10,685 nt of DNA from Lentisphaeria bacterium UBA7640 (GCA_002483765.1 DLIO01000007.1:16084-26768); one strand, 5' to 3'. Shown: positions 1 to 7,331, numbered from the stretch's first letter. The notes: generated from the sequence alone by a model not told the origin. Program-made: numbers and translations.

Positions 1-3
1 TTA

Positions 4-79
4 ATTAGTGAAATTCGTGGACAGAAAACTTCCTTTTCCCGCTCCCATCTGTGGTGATCTGTGTTTATCTGTGGTTAAA
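4..79. repeat. Short-period intergenic repeat (ATCTGTG units)
   Basis: ATCTGTG occurs three times at an exact 10-bp period (47-53, 57-63, 67-73), followed by GTTAA. A related weaker pair, ATTAGTG (4-10) and ATTCGTG (13-19), precedes it. The reverse complement of 68-78 is identical over 11 bp to 4685-4695 in the same window, so this is a dispersed family and not a one-off. No gene was seen in the 184 bases before the first coding region. Repeats of this CACAGA/TCTGTG type are, from memory, widespread in intergenic DNA of environmental bacteria. Their function is not known to me. Confidence 0.6.
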
Positions 80-156
80 TTTCCATTCCCAACTTAAAAC
101 TTATTTTCGGTTGCTAATCCTGCGAAAAGCAGTATTTTAAAAGGATACTTTACAGA

Positions 157-162
157 TATAAT
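157..162 (+). promoter_or_regulatory. Candidate -10 box for the glycosyltransferase operon
   Basis: A perfect TATAAT lies 22 nt upstream of the ATG at 185 and would give a short leader. No good -35 is present at 16-18 bp spacing (the best is TATTTT at 133-138). In AT-rich DNA this could be chance. Confidence 0.3.
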
Positions 163-184
163 TAATTTAAAAACCAAAGACCAT

Positions 185-1858
185 ATGCAAGAATCCACAT
201 TTGTTTCGAAGAAAATGATTTGGGGGCTGATCATCGTATTTCTGTTGATCTATATAGCTCCGCTCGGTGTTCGCCCAATGTTAACGCCTGATGAATTCCG
301 TTATGGAGAAATTCCACGCGAGATGATCGCATCCGGCGATTGGATTGTACCGCGGTTAAATGGCTTCAGATATTTTGAAAAACCTGTGTTGGGTTATTGG
401 CTTAACGCTGTTTCGTTATTGGTTTTTGGCGAAAATGCCTTTGCGGTGCGTTTTCCTGCTGCACTTTGTACGGGTTTAACGGCATGGCTGATCTGGTTTA
501 TGGTGGTACGAATCCGCGCCGATGAAAAACTTGCATTATTATCCGCAGCGGTTTTTCTTACTTCTGGACTGGTATTTGGGGTTGGCACCTTTGCGGTTCT
601 AGACGCGCAGGTGACGCTGTTCATTACTGCGTCTCTGGTCTTCTTTTTGTTCGCATCCGCAATTCCACGTTTTAATTTGTCAAAACTGGGTTGGCTGGCA
701 CTTTTTGGAATAAGTTGCGGGTTAGCTTTTTTGACTAAAGGTTTTGTGTCGTTTGTGGTTCCAGGACTGGCGATTCTCGCTTACTTAGTATGGCAAAAAC
801 GTTGGAAAGATATTTTTATCTTGCCATGGATTCCGCTCATTGTCGCGATTTTGGTGATTCTGCCGTGGGCTTTGGCGATTCATTTTCGCGAACCGGACTA
901 CTGGCGTTATTTTATTTGGGTTGAACATTGGGAACGTTTTTTTGGAAAAAATGACTCGCAACATCCGGAACCCGTGTGGTTTTATATTCCGATGTTATTG
1001 GTTGGTATGTTACCGTGGATGATAATGTTGCCAGCGGCTTTTTACTTTTGTCGCAAAAGATTGCGCGATATATTTCAGCATCGATTACTGTTGTTTTCGT
1101 TTTGTATTATTGTTTTTCCATTCATTTTTTTCTCACTGTGCAGTGGGAAGATCGGAACTTATTTGCTACCCTGTTTTCCTGGAATCTCTATTCTTGCGGC
1201 ATGGTTACTGCTGGAGATGTTCAAATCGCCATCGGCAGAACGTTACTACTGCATCCAGAATCGAATTTTGGCAGTACTGTTAATTGTGGCTGCGCTGGGG
1301 TTTGTCAGCATTCAATTGTTGGCGGACGCGGGTTATTTTCGTGGAATTTATGGGGATTCGGAAACCTTTGTCTGGATTAAAGCTGTTGGCGCTGGCTTGC
1401 TTTCAGTGATATTCTTGATTGCGGGTGCAAATGCCAAAACCGTTCAAATGCGACTAGCTTGGATGGTGTTATTTGCCGCCCCGCCGTTGGCCATGTCCCT
1501 AACGGCCGCTCCTGGACGATTCTTCGAAGGAAAAGCGCAAGGCGTGATTCTGGAAAAATATGTCGCTGAAATTCCCGCTGACGCGGTAGTTGTTGCGCAT
1601 CCGAATATGATTCACGCTGCCTGTTGGGTATTTAAACGCGACGATGTTATACTTTACGCTTCGTCCAGAGAGATGGAGTATGGGCTGGATTATCTAGACT
1701 CAAAACATCGTCTTGTCAATAATGAACAACTGAGAAAGATGATAGCAAGCACCCCAAAAGGCAAATTAGTAGTTATGCTCCGCGGCGATTTTCGCGAAAA
1801 TATACCGGCGGCTCCTTTTGAAGTTTATGAACACGAATTGATGGTTGCAAAGTACTGA
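185..1858 (+). CDS. ArnT/PMT-family (GT83-like) membrane glycosyltransferase
   Basis: Polytopic inner-membrane glycosyltransferase of the ArnT/dolichyl-phosphate-mannose mannosyltransferase type. Such enzymes move a sugar from a polyprenyl-phosphate carrier onto a lipid or protein on the outer face of the membrane. The first membrane helix is at about residues 12-28. The family signature follows in the first periplasmic loop: TPDEFRYGEIPREM (34-47), with the acidic pair D36-E37 at the expected catalytic position, then GDWIVPRLNG (51-60) and FEKPVLGYWL (64-73). Many hydrophobic helices follow to about residue 440, then a soluble C-terminal domain of about 110 residues. At 557 aa it is close to E. 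coli ArnT (about 550). No clear Shine-Dalgarno precedes ATG 185. An in-frame ATG at 215 would remove ten residues, but the first helix would still fit. It nearly abuts a lipid methyltransferase gene, suggesting a shared envelope-lipid role. The donor sugar and the acceptor cannot be read from sequence; a lipid A acceptor is possible. Confidence 0.85.
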   Translation: MQESTFVSKKMIWGLIIVFLLIYIAPLGVRPMLTPDEFRYGEIPREMIASGDWIVPRLNGFRYFEKPVLGYWLNAVSLLVFGENAFAVRFPAALCTGLTAWLIWFMVVRIRADEKLALLSAAVFLTSGLVFGVGTFAVLDAQVTLFITASLVFFLFASAIPRFNLSKLGWLALFGISCGLAFLTKGFVSFVVPGLAILAYLVWQKRWKDIFILPWIPLIVAILVILPWALAIHFREPDYWRYFIWVEHWERFFGKNDSQHPEPVWFYIPMLLVGMLPWMIMLPAAFYFCRKRLRDIFQHRLLLFSFCIIVFPFIFFSLCSGKIGTYLLPCFPGISILAAWLLLEMFKSPSAERYYCIQNRILAVLLIVAALGFVSIQLLADAGYFRGIYGDSETFVWIKAVGAGLLSVIFLIAGANAKTVQMRLAWMVLFAAPPLAMSLTAAPGRFFEGKAQGVILEKYVAEIPADAVVVAHPNMIHAACWVFKRDDVILYASSREMEYGLDYLDSKHRLVNNEQLRKMIASTPKGKLVVMLRGDFRENIPAAPFEVYEHELMVAKY

Positions 1859-1860
1859 TT

Positions 1861-2445
1861 ATGGCTAATAAAACCCGTTTTTTTATAAAGTTTTTGCGTA
1901 GTCCCAATACGGTCGGTTCGGTTTGTCCGAGCTCCAATAAATTATGTCAAGCGATGATCTCCGGGATCAATATCGACAAGCTAGATTCGGTCGTGGAATT
2001 AGGGGCTGGCACTGGCGTTATCACTAATTGTATCGCTCACTCCACAATGCAGAGTGCGACGGTAATTACCATTGAACTAGATCGTCACTTGGCGGAGGAT
2101 ATTCGCCGTGAAATTCCCGAAATCCATGTCGTAAACGACAGTGCGGTCAATCTCAAAGAAATTTTAGAAAATCACAACATTTCGTCGGTTGGAGCAATCG
2201 TTTCCGGCTTGCCGTGGTCAATTTTTCCTGAAAAATTACAAACCGATATTTTGGACGCGGTTGTTGAAAATCTTGCGCCAGATGGATTTTTTACTACTTT
2301 TGCTTACCTTCAAGGTATCTATTTACCAGCGGGACGGCGTTTCAAAAGACAACTTAAAAAACGTTTTGCCTCAGTGGAGATATCTCCGATTATTTGGCGT
2401 AATTTCCCGCCGGCATTCGTTTACCGCTGTAGCAGAGCAAGGTGA
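1861..2445 (+). CDS. PmtA-like SAM-dependent (phospholipid) N-methyltransferase
   Basis: Small class I SAM-dependent methyltransferase (194 aa), most like the PmtA/phosphatidylethanolamine N-methyltransferase group, which is related to KsgA-type enzymes. The amphipathic N-terminus FFIKFLRSPNTVGSVCPSS (7-25) is typical of this group. SAM motif I is VVELGAGTGVIT (44-55), the acidic residue ending strand 2 is E72 (IELD), and N92-D93 match the next SAM contact. SGLPWS (115-120) replaces the NPPY motif of rRNA adenine dimethylases, which favours a lipid substrate over RNA. The C-terminus WRNFPPAFVYRC also fits the family. It starts 2 nt after the glycosyltransferase stop with no evident Shine-Dalgarno, so translation is probably coupled. 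Successive methylation of PE to PC is the usual reaction for the family, but the substrate here is inferred. Confidence 0.78.
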   Translation: MANKTRFFIKFLRSPNTVGSVCPSSNKLCQAMISGINIDKLDSVVELGAGTGVITNCIAHSTMQSATVITIELDRHLAEDIRREIPEIHVVNDSAVNLKEILENHNISSVGAIVSGLPWSIFPEKLQTDILDAVVENLAPDGFFTTFAYLQGIYLPAGRRFKRQLKKRFASVEISPIIWRNFPPAFVYRCSRAR

Positions 2446-2451
2446 AAGTCC

Positions 2452-2576
2452 ATTAGTGCTAAGTTAGTTCGCCGTTCAATGCCCATATCATGGATGATTA
2501 AACTTTTTATATTCTGTAAATACCATCTCTAATTCACGCGCGCATAATGCGCGCGCGAATTAGAGCACTAAGTTAG
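2452..2576. repeat. Direct repeats bracketing a possible small inserted unit
   Basis: ATTAG-N2-CTAAGTTAG (2452-2467) recurs as ATTAG-N4-CTAAGTTAG (2559-2576), about 109 bp apart. CTAAGTTAG is itself a near-palindrome. The second copy runs out of the right arm of the large hairpin at 2527-2565. The layout resembles a small non-coding insertion or a remnant of one, but no transposase or clear terminal inverted repeats were seen. This unit fills about half of the 267-bp gene-free stretch 2446-2712. Confidence 0.4.
2527..2565. repeat. Near-perfect 19-bp inverted repeat with GC-rich core
   Basis: The arms at 2527-2545 and 2547-2565 are complementary at 18 of 19 positions; the one mismatch pairs A2536 with C2556. 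The outer third is AT-rich (CTCTAATTC/GAATTAGAG) and the core is alternating CGCGCGC, closing on a tiny loop centred at 2546. TACCAT (2521-2526) and ATGGTA (2586-2591) could extend the base with a bulge. No T-run follows on either strand, so it is not a canonical intrinsic terminator. It could still end the upstream transcript, stabilise RNA or be a mobile-repeat relic. Confidence 0.7.
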
Positions 2577-2649
2577 GACGGTATTATGGTACGAATAAGA
2601 AACGTTCGCGTTCCATATAAGTTTGCTTTTTATCGCAAATCCAGCTAAA

Positions 2650-2677
2650 TTGTTAATGATTGAATGATGAATAAATA
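2650..2677 (+). promoter_or_regulatory. Weak sigma-70-like promoter candidate before the Mrp-family gene
   Basis: TTGTTA (2650-2655) and TAAATA (2672-2677) are spaced 16 bp apart, 35 bp before the start codon. The surroundings are AT-rich, so chance matches are likely. Confidence 0.25.
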
Positions 2678-2712
2678 TTAAATTAAAATTACAAAAACTG
2701 GGGGAGATATCA

Positions 2713-3585
2713 ATGGATTGCAAAGATTGTAGTAAAAAAGATTGCCCATCGCATGATGCAAATGAAGAAGAACAGAAAATGGCGCAGCGGATGTGTACAA
2801 TCAAACATCGGATTGCAGTGATGTCCGGCAAAGGTGGGGTCGGCAAGAGTACTATCGCGGTCAATTTGGCCGTCGCGTTGTCTCAGCAGGGTTTTAAAGT
2901 CGGATTGCTGGATGCTGATCTTCATGGGCCTAGTGTTCCCACGATGCTTCACCTGCAGGATGCACGCATTACCATGGGAGACAACGGCATTGAGCCGATA
3001 ATGATTGGCGATAATTTAAAAGTTATTTCGATTGCTTTTTTCCTCGAAACATCTGACCAAGCGGTGGTTTGGCGTGGGCCAATGAAGCTGGGCGCGATTA
3101 AGCAGATGTTGCAAGATGTTGAATGGGGCGAGCTTGATTATTTGATTATCGATTGTCCTCCGGGCACCGGTGATGAACCACTCGCAGTGGTGCAGTTGAT
3201 TTCGAAGTTGGACGGCGCGATCATTGTTACCACTCCGCAAGATGTGGTCTCTTCGGACGTGCGGCGCTCGATTAAATTTTGTGAAATGTTACATTTACCG
3301 ATACTTGGCGTCATTGAAAATATGAACGGATTCCAATGTCCAGATTGCGGTAGTACACATTATATCTTCAAGCGCGGTGGTGGGCGTGTGTTGGCGGAAT
3401 CGTTAAATCTACCATTTTTGGGATCTTTGCCGCTGGTTCAAGCGATGGCTGAGTCCGGCGATTATGGCGTGCCATACGCCACCAAATTTAGAGATTCTCC
3501 AGCTGGCGAGATTTTTGCTAAAATTGCCCTTGAAATAGTCAACGTCACTTCAGAAAGTGTTGACCAATCAACAACATGCAGTTGA
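2713..3585 (+). CDS. Mrp/NBP35-family Fe-S cluster carrier ATPase
   Basis: P-loop ATPase of the Mrp/ApbC/NBP35 family (290 aa), a cytosolic dimer that binds a 4Fe-4S cluster and passes it to apoproteins. The deviant Walker A is GKGGVGKST (39-47), with the two lysines K40 and K45. The switch motif is DADLHGPSVP (67-76), and the Walker B region is DCPPGTGDE (147-155). The bridging cluster cysteines CPDC are C209/C212, in the expected MNGFQCPDCG context. A cysteine-rich N-terminus (C3, C6, C11, then C28) recalls the extra N-terminal cluster of NBP35, but it lacks the far upstream cysteine of the eukaryotic pattern, and no MIP18/DUF59 domain is present. The start is well supported: GGAG at 2703-2706 sits 6 nt before ATG. 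The next gene, an Fe-S radical-SAM enzyme 42 nt downstream, is a natural client, though that is inferred. Confidence 0.9.
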   Translation: MDCKDCSKKDCPSHDANEEEQKMAQRMCTIKHRIAVMSGKGGVGKSTIAVNLAVALSQQGFKVGLLDADLHGPSVPTMLHLQDARITMGDNGIEPIMIGDNLKVISIAFFLETSDQAVVWRGPMKLGAIKQMLQDVEWGELDYLIIDCPPGTGDEPLAVVQLISKLDGAIIVTTPQDVVSSDVRRSIKFCEMLHLPILGVIENMNGFQCPDCGSTHYIFKRGGGRVLAESLNLPFLGSLPLVQAMAESGDYGVPYATKFRDSPAGEIFAKIALEIVNVTSESVDQSTTCS

Positions 3586-3627
3586 CAGTCATCAGGAAAA
3601 ACGCCGATTTTTAAAAGAGATCCTAAA

Positions 3628-4659
3628 TTGAAGATGAAATTTTATAATTCCTATCGCGATATCATGAATAAACTGCAACTGCCGACAGATTCTGCAGCAG
3701 AGGCTGTTGACGCGGTTTATCCCTGTTCTGCCAATGATTATTATCTAAAATTGATTGATGTCGATAATTTGGCGAATGATCCCATTGCTAAACAGGTACT
3801 ACCAGATCTGCGCGAACTTGACGATGGCGAATCCAGTTTTGATCCATTGTCCGAGGTGGAACAATCACCGGTTCCGGGCTTGATTCATCGATTTGTAGAT
3901 CGCGCGGTATTGTTAGCGACGGGGCGTTGCGCTGTGCGTTGTCGGTTCTGTTTTCGTAAACGTACTTGGACTGATGGTTTGGAAGAACTCCCTGATCTAG
4001 ATGATGTCGGATTGGCGAAAATATCGGCTTATCTTAGAGTTCATCCTGAAATCCGTGAAGTTTTAATTTCGGGCGGAGACCCCTTAATGTTGCCGTTTGA
4101 ACGTTTGAAGAAAATAATTACAGAAATTTCTTCAATTCCAAGCATTGATACGTTGCGAGTGGGCAGCAGGATGCCAGTTGTCTGGCCGCAACGCGTCGAC
4201 AATGATATTGCAGATTTTCTGGGCTCCATCCCAGGCCTGTGGTTTGCAACCCATTTTAATCACCCGCAAGAGGTGACTGCTGAGGCGACTGAGGCGTGTT
4301 CGCGGTTGATCAAAGCAGGAGTTCCGATTATTAATCAAACGGTACTGTTGAAGGGCATTAATGATGACGCATTTATCTTGGAAGATCTATTTCGGAAACT
4401 GATCAAAATCCGAGTCAAACCGCATTATCTTTTTCATGTGGATCCAGTGCGTGGTGTCCGACATTTCGCGACTGGCATTGAATGTGGGTTGGATATCTTG
4501 CGGAAGTTTCGTTCACGCTTGTCATCACTTGCGGTTCCAACCTTTGCGATAGATCTACCTGAAGGCGGAGGCAAAGTTGCTTTGCAACCACAATACGGCT
4601 TCCAAAATGAATTTCAGGATATTTTTGACCAAAAGAAGATAATTTACCCTGACGCCTAG
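3628..4659 (+). CDS. KamA-family radical SAM/PLP aminomutase (lysine 2,3-aminomutase-like)
   Basis: Radical-SAM, PLP-dependent aminomutase of about 343 aa. The SAM-cluster motif CAVRCRFC (C101, C105, C108) is canonical CxxxCxxC. GGDPL (149-153) and THFNHP (208-213) are family hallmarks. The PLP-binding lysine is K316 in DLPEGGGK. Two aspartates line up with the lysine epsilon-amine ligands of clostridial lysine 2,3-aminomutase: D272 (HVDPVRGVRHF) and D309, seven residues before K316. That favours a lysine-type substrate over glutamate 2,3-aminomutase. The length is nearer EpmB (EF-P modification) than the roughly 416-aa clostridial enzyme, but the DxPxGGGK end is KAM-like. No epmA, efp or beta-lysine acetyltransferase gene is in the window. 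The chosen TTG start has GAGA (3617-3620) 7 nt before it; ATG at 3634 is an alternative two codons in. It is probably co-transcribed with the preceding Mrp-family gene. Confidence 0.82.
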   Translation: MKMKFYNSYRDIMNKLQLPTDSAAEAVDAVYPCSANDYYLKLIDVDNLANDPIAKQVLPDLRELDDGESSFDPLSEVEQSPVPGLIHRFVDRAVLLATGRCAVRCRFCFRKRTWTDGLEELPDLDDVGLAKISAYLRVHPEIREVLISGGDPLMLPFERLKKIITEISSIPSIDTLRVGSRMPVVWPQRVDNDIADFLGSIPGLWFATHFNHPQEVTAEATEACSRLIKAGVPIINQTVLLKGINDDAFILEDLFRKLIKIRVKPHYLFHVDPVRGVRHFATGIECGLDILRKFRSRLSSLAVPTFAIDLPEGGGKVALQPQYGFQNEFQDIFDQKKIIYPDA

Positions 4660-4684
4660 ATACCCTCTTTAAAACAAAGGACAC

Positions 4685-4713
4685 TTAACCACAGAAGGCA
4701 CAGAAAGCACGGG
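4685..4713. repeat. CACAGA short-period repeat, inverted relative to the copy near the left edge
   Basis: TTAACCACAGA (4685-4695) is followed by CACAGA (4699-4704) and a degenerate CACGGG (4708-4713), at a 9-bp period. The first 11 bp equal the reverse complement of 68-78. It sits in the 73-bp gap between two convergent genes. No convincing terminator hairpin was found in that gap. Confidence 0.55.
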
Positions 4714-4732
4714 AAATAATGTAACTTGGATT

Positions 4733-5011
4733 TTAGTCTGAGTCATTATTTTCGCGATTTGGTTTATCTGTTTTGTGGCCATATTTACAGGGAGAAAACA
4801 AATTGTCGATGCCACGCTCCGGGATATAGTATTTTTTCAATAATAATATTGTGACAAAGAAAAACAAACCCCAAAGCAATAAAAGACATCCTATTATGGC
4901 GTCAGAGAGAGAAACTGATATTATCCCGATGACTATCATAATTATTCCCGCAAGCGTCATTATGATGCCGATGATAATAATCCCGAGAGGAGAACTAGAG
5001 TTATACAACAT
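4733..5011 (-). CDS. Small two-helix membrane protein, unknown function
   Basis: I do not recognise a family. The 92-aa product has two strongly hydrophobic segments, at about residues 8-32 and 38-58, separated by a short SLSD loop. A KKYY junction and a polar, charged 30-residue tail (with one Cys and one His) follow, suggesting a hairpin with the tail in the cytoplasm. AGGA stands 8 nt before the ATG on the minus strand, which supports real translation. It lies 57 nt after the priA stop in the same direction and could be read through from it. The low-complexity ATA/ATT-rich helix region means the hydrophobicity could be partly compositional. An overlapping antisense frame at 4851-5084 is less credible. 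Confidence 0.5.
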   Translation of the reverse strand: MLYNSSSPLGIIIIGIIMTLAGIIMIVIGIISVSLSDAIIGCLLLLWGLFFFVTILLLKKYYIPERGIDNLFSPCKYGHKTDKPNRENNDSD

Positions 5012-5068
5012 AGCAGGATTCCTATTCTTTAACTTGAATATACTTTTCTTCTTTTTTCTAACTCTTTT

Positions 5069-7294
5069 TCACGATAGTGATTGAGCGTCGACGTCGATGT
5101 AGGCTTGGATCCCTTTGGGGAAACGCCCACGCAGGGTTAGGTGTCGGAGGTGTTCGCGAATCTGTTTGAGTCGCCCGCCGCGGATAATAATCTGCCAGCG
5201 ATATTTTCCTTTAATTCGTTCGATTGGGGAAGGGGATGGTTCAGACAGTAACATTCCGTCATGAACGAATGGTTTTAATTCATCGTGAAACTGTAATGCG
5301 CACTTGGCGACGATCTCAAGTTCTTCGCCACGAAAATGAACTGCGATTAGATGTCCGGCTGGCGGATAGAGCAGGATTTTACGGACCTCCATATCATATT
5401 CGTAAAAGTTTTTAAAATCATTATTGACGGCAAATTTAATGGCATCGTGTTCAGGATTGAATGATTGCACCACAACTTCGCCAGGAATTTCGCCCCTACC
5501 AGCGCGCCCTGCGACTTGTGTAATTAACTGAAAAGTTCGTTCGGCTGAACGGAAATCCGGGATAAATAAACCCTGATCAGCGTTGAGAATTCCGACTAAG
5601 GTGACGTTGGGAAAATGTAGTCCTTTAGCAATCATCTGAGTTCCGATTAAAATATCGATCTCACCGCGTCTGAAACGATCCAGTATTTTATCATAATCGG
5701 AAGCTTTGCGCATAGTGTCCGAGTCCATTCGTGCAATACGAGCATTTTTAAAAATAGCATGAGCGGCGGCTTCAACTTTTTCGGTGCCGACGCCAGAGTA
5801 GCGGATCTCTGGCGAAGCACATTTCGGGCAAGAGTCGTAAGCGGTAATGACATTTCCACACATGTGACAGGCCAGAATGTTTTTATGGCGATGATAGGTG
5901 TAGGCGATGGAACATTCGGAACACTCCGCCACAAACCCACAGAGGTCGCACATCATCTGTCGAGCATAACCGCGCCGATTCATAAATAAAATAGTCTGTT
6001 CGCCACGCTGTAAACGTTCATAAACAGCATTGACTAAAGGTTTAGAGAGCAGGCTCGCTTTGCCTTCGTCGCGAACTCCGATACGATTGTCAATGACGGT
6101 CATAATTGGCAATACACAATCTTCTGCGCGTTCCCTTAGTTCTGCCATTACATATTTGCCATTGAGTGCATTGGTGTAAGATTCGAGTGATGGAGTGGCG
6201 GAACCCAGAATCACCACCGCTTTTTCCATAAAACCACGCATGACAGCGACATCGCGCGCATGATAACGCGGGGCTTCATCTTGTTTGTATGAGGTGTCAT
6301 GTTCTTCATCGACAACAATCAACCCGAGTTTGCGGAACGGCGCAAAGATTGCAGAACGCGCCCCCACGGCGATTTTAACTAACCCATCATTGATTTTACT
6401 CCATTCGTCAAAGCGTTCGCCATCGGTCAAGCCGCTATGTAAAACACTAACTAAGTTGCCAAAACGTGCTCGAAAACGGCGTACCGTTTGCGGTGTTAAA
6501 GAGATTTCAGGAACCAACACAATCGCTTCTTTACCCTGCTCAATCGCGCGCGCGATCGCCTGCAGATAGACTTCAGTTTTGCCACTGCCGGTGATGCCAT
6601 AAAGTAGCATAGTGTGCGGTGGCGTCGCACGTTCCATCATCTCATTAATCCGTTCCAGGGCCGCGCGTTGTTCTGAGTTTGCTTGATGTGGACGATCTTC
6701 GAGTATTTTTGAACCACCAAACGGATCGCGGTGGCTAATGCGCCTTTCCTCAGCCAACAGTCCAGCTTTAACCATCGCGCTAACGATTGCAGTCGTAGCG
6801 GCGGGGACTTTCACTTGTAATAGTTCTAAGTTTAGCTCTTTATCCAATAACAGGGTTTTAATAATTTCTACTCGCGTAGCGGAACGCTTCTTCCCCGCTT
6901 GTTCGAGTATATATTGTTCAGCTTCGCCGAAATTTGGTATAGAAAAAAAACGCACAGTATGATGTTTAATCCGACCACTGCGAACAGCGTTCGGCAATAA
7001 CGTTTTAATTGCCTGCTCGCTACTGCAACAATAATATTCAGCCATCCAGCGTCCTAGGTCGACTAGAGGTTCCGGAATATAGGTGTGGCGTCCGCCGATA
7101 GAATCAATATCTTTGCGGTCAGGGAAATCGGATTGATCTTCGTTCAGTAAATTTAGAACATAACCTTTGCGCAGTGAACGCCCGAAAGGCACGACAACTT
7201 GAGTGCCAACCTTAATCTGTTCCGCTAAGTGTGGCGGTATATTGTAGTCAAAACCTTTATCCAATGATAAATCAATTATTACTCGCGCAATCAT
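5069..7294 (-). CDS. priA: Primosomal protein N' (replication restart helicase PriA)
   Basis: 3'-5' superfamily 2 DNA helicase that recognises stalled or repaired forks and reloads the replisome. Domains in order: the N-terminal 3'-DNA-end-binding domain (FDYNIP, GTQVVVPFGRS, about 1-105), a winged-helix region (about 115-190), and the helicase core. The core has Walker A GITGSGKT (233-240), DEEH (329-332), SAT (365-367), motif V GTQMIAKGLHFP (551-562) and motif VI QVAGRAGR (593-600). Inserted in the core is the zinc-binding region with all eight cysteines, as four CxxC pairs (C449/452, C458/461, C476/479, C489/492). A C-terminal domain ends at 741, against 732 aa in E. coli, so the gene is intact. 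The Shine-Dalgarno is weak. It follows the exonuclease gene by 37 nt on the same strand; both products act in DNA repair and replication. Confidence 0.97.
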   Translation of the reverse strand: MIARVIIDLSLDKGFDYNIPPHLAEQIKVGTQVVVPFGRSLRKGYVLNLLNEDQSDFPDRKDIDSIGGRHTYIPEPLVDLGRWMAEYYCCSSEQAIKTLLPNAVRSGRIKHHTVRFFSIPNFGEAEQYILEQAGKKRSATRVEIIKTLLLDKELNLELLQVKVPAATTAIVSAMVKAGLLAEERRISHRDPFGGSKILEDRPHQANSEQRAALERINEMMERATPPHTMLLYGITGSGKTEVYLQAIARAIEQGKEAIVLVPEISLTPQTVRRFRARFGNLVSVLHSGLTDGERFDEWSKINDGLVKIAVGARSAIFAPFRKLGLIVVDEEHDTSYKQDEAPRYHARDVAVMRGFMEKAVVILGSATPSLESYTNALNGKYVMAELRERAEDCVLPIMTVIDNRIGVRDEGKASLLSKPLVNAVYERLQRGEQTILFMNRRGYARQMMCDLCGFVAECSECSIAYTYHRHKNILACHMCGNVITAYDSCPKCASPEIRYSGVGTEKVEAAAHAIFKNARIARMDSDTMRKASDYDKILDRFRRGEIDILIGTQMIAKGLHFPNVTLVGILNADQGLFIPDFRSAERTFQLITQVAGRAGRGEIPGEVVVQSFNPEHDAIKFAVNNDFKNFYEYDMEVRKILLYPPAGHLIAVHFRGEELEIVAKCALQFHDELKPFVHDGMLLSEPSPSPIERIKGKYRWQIIIRGGRLKQIREHLRHLTLRGRFPKGIQAYIDVDAQSLS

Positions 7295-7331
7295 ATAACA
7301 CCAGCTACGGATTTATGGATAAATTCGCAAT

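Noticed and set aside
47..73. Three ATCTGTG units as a CRISPR fragment
   Set aside because: The units are 7 bp with 3-bp gaps, far too short for repeats and spacers, and no cas gene is nearby.
976..1380. 134-codon plus-strand frame inside the glycosyltransferase gene
   Set aside because: It is an out-of-frame shadow of a clearly coding gene; the translation shows no domain, and the real frame has family motifs and membrane helices throughout.
2189..2467. 92-codon plus-strand frame overlapping the methyltransferase C-terminus
   Set aside because: It is a +1 shadow of the methyltransferase frame. The real frame continues uninterrupted to 2445 with the expected family C-terminus, so there is no sign of a frameshift.
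2527..2565. Hairpin as a standard rho-independent terminator
   Set aside because: No run of T follows on either strand, and the hairpin starts about 80 nt after the stop codon; the duplicated flanking sequence suggests another origin.
3628..4659. Glutamate 2,3-aminomutase
   Set aside because: The two positions that bind the lysine epsilon-amine are aspartates (D272, D309) as in lysine 2,3-aminomutase; the glutamate enzymes carry different residues there, as I recall.
4851..5084. Plus-strand frame of 77 codons with hydrophobic stretches
   Set aside because: It is antisense to the small membrane gene and runs into the priA end. The hydrophobicity mirrors the ATA/ATT-rich composition, it has no ribosome site as good as the AGGA of the minus-strand gene, and its product resembles no known family.
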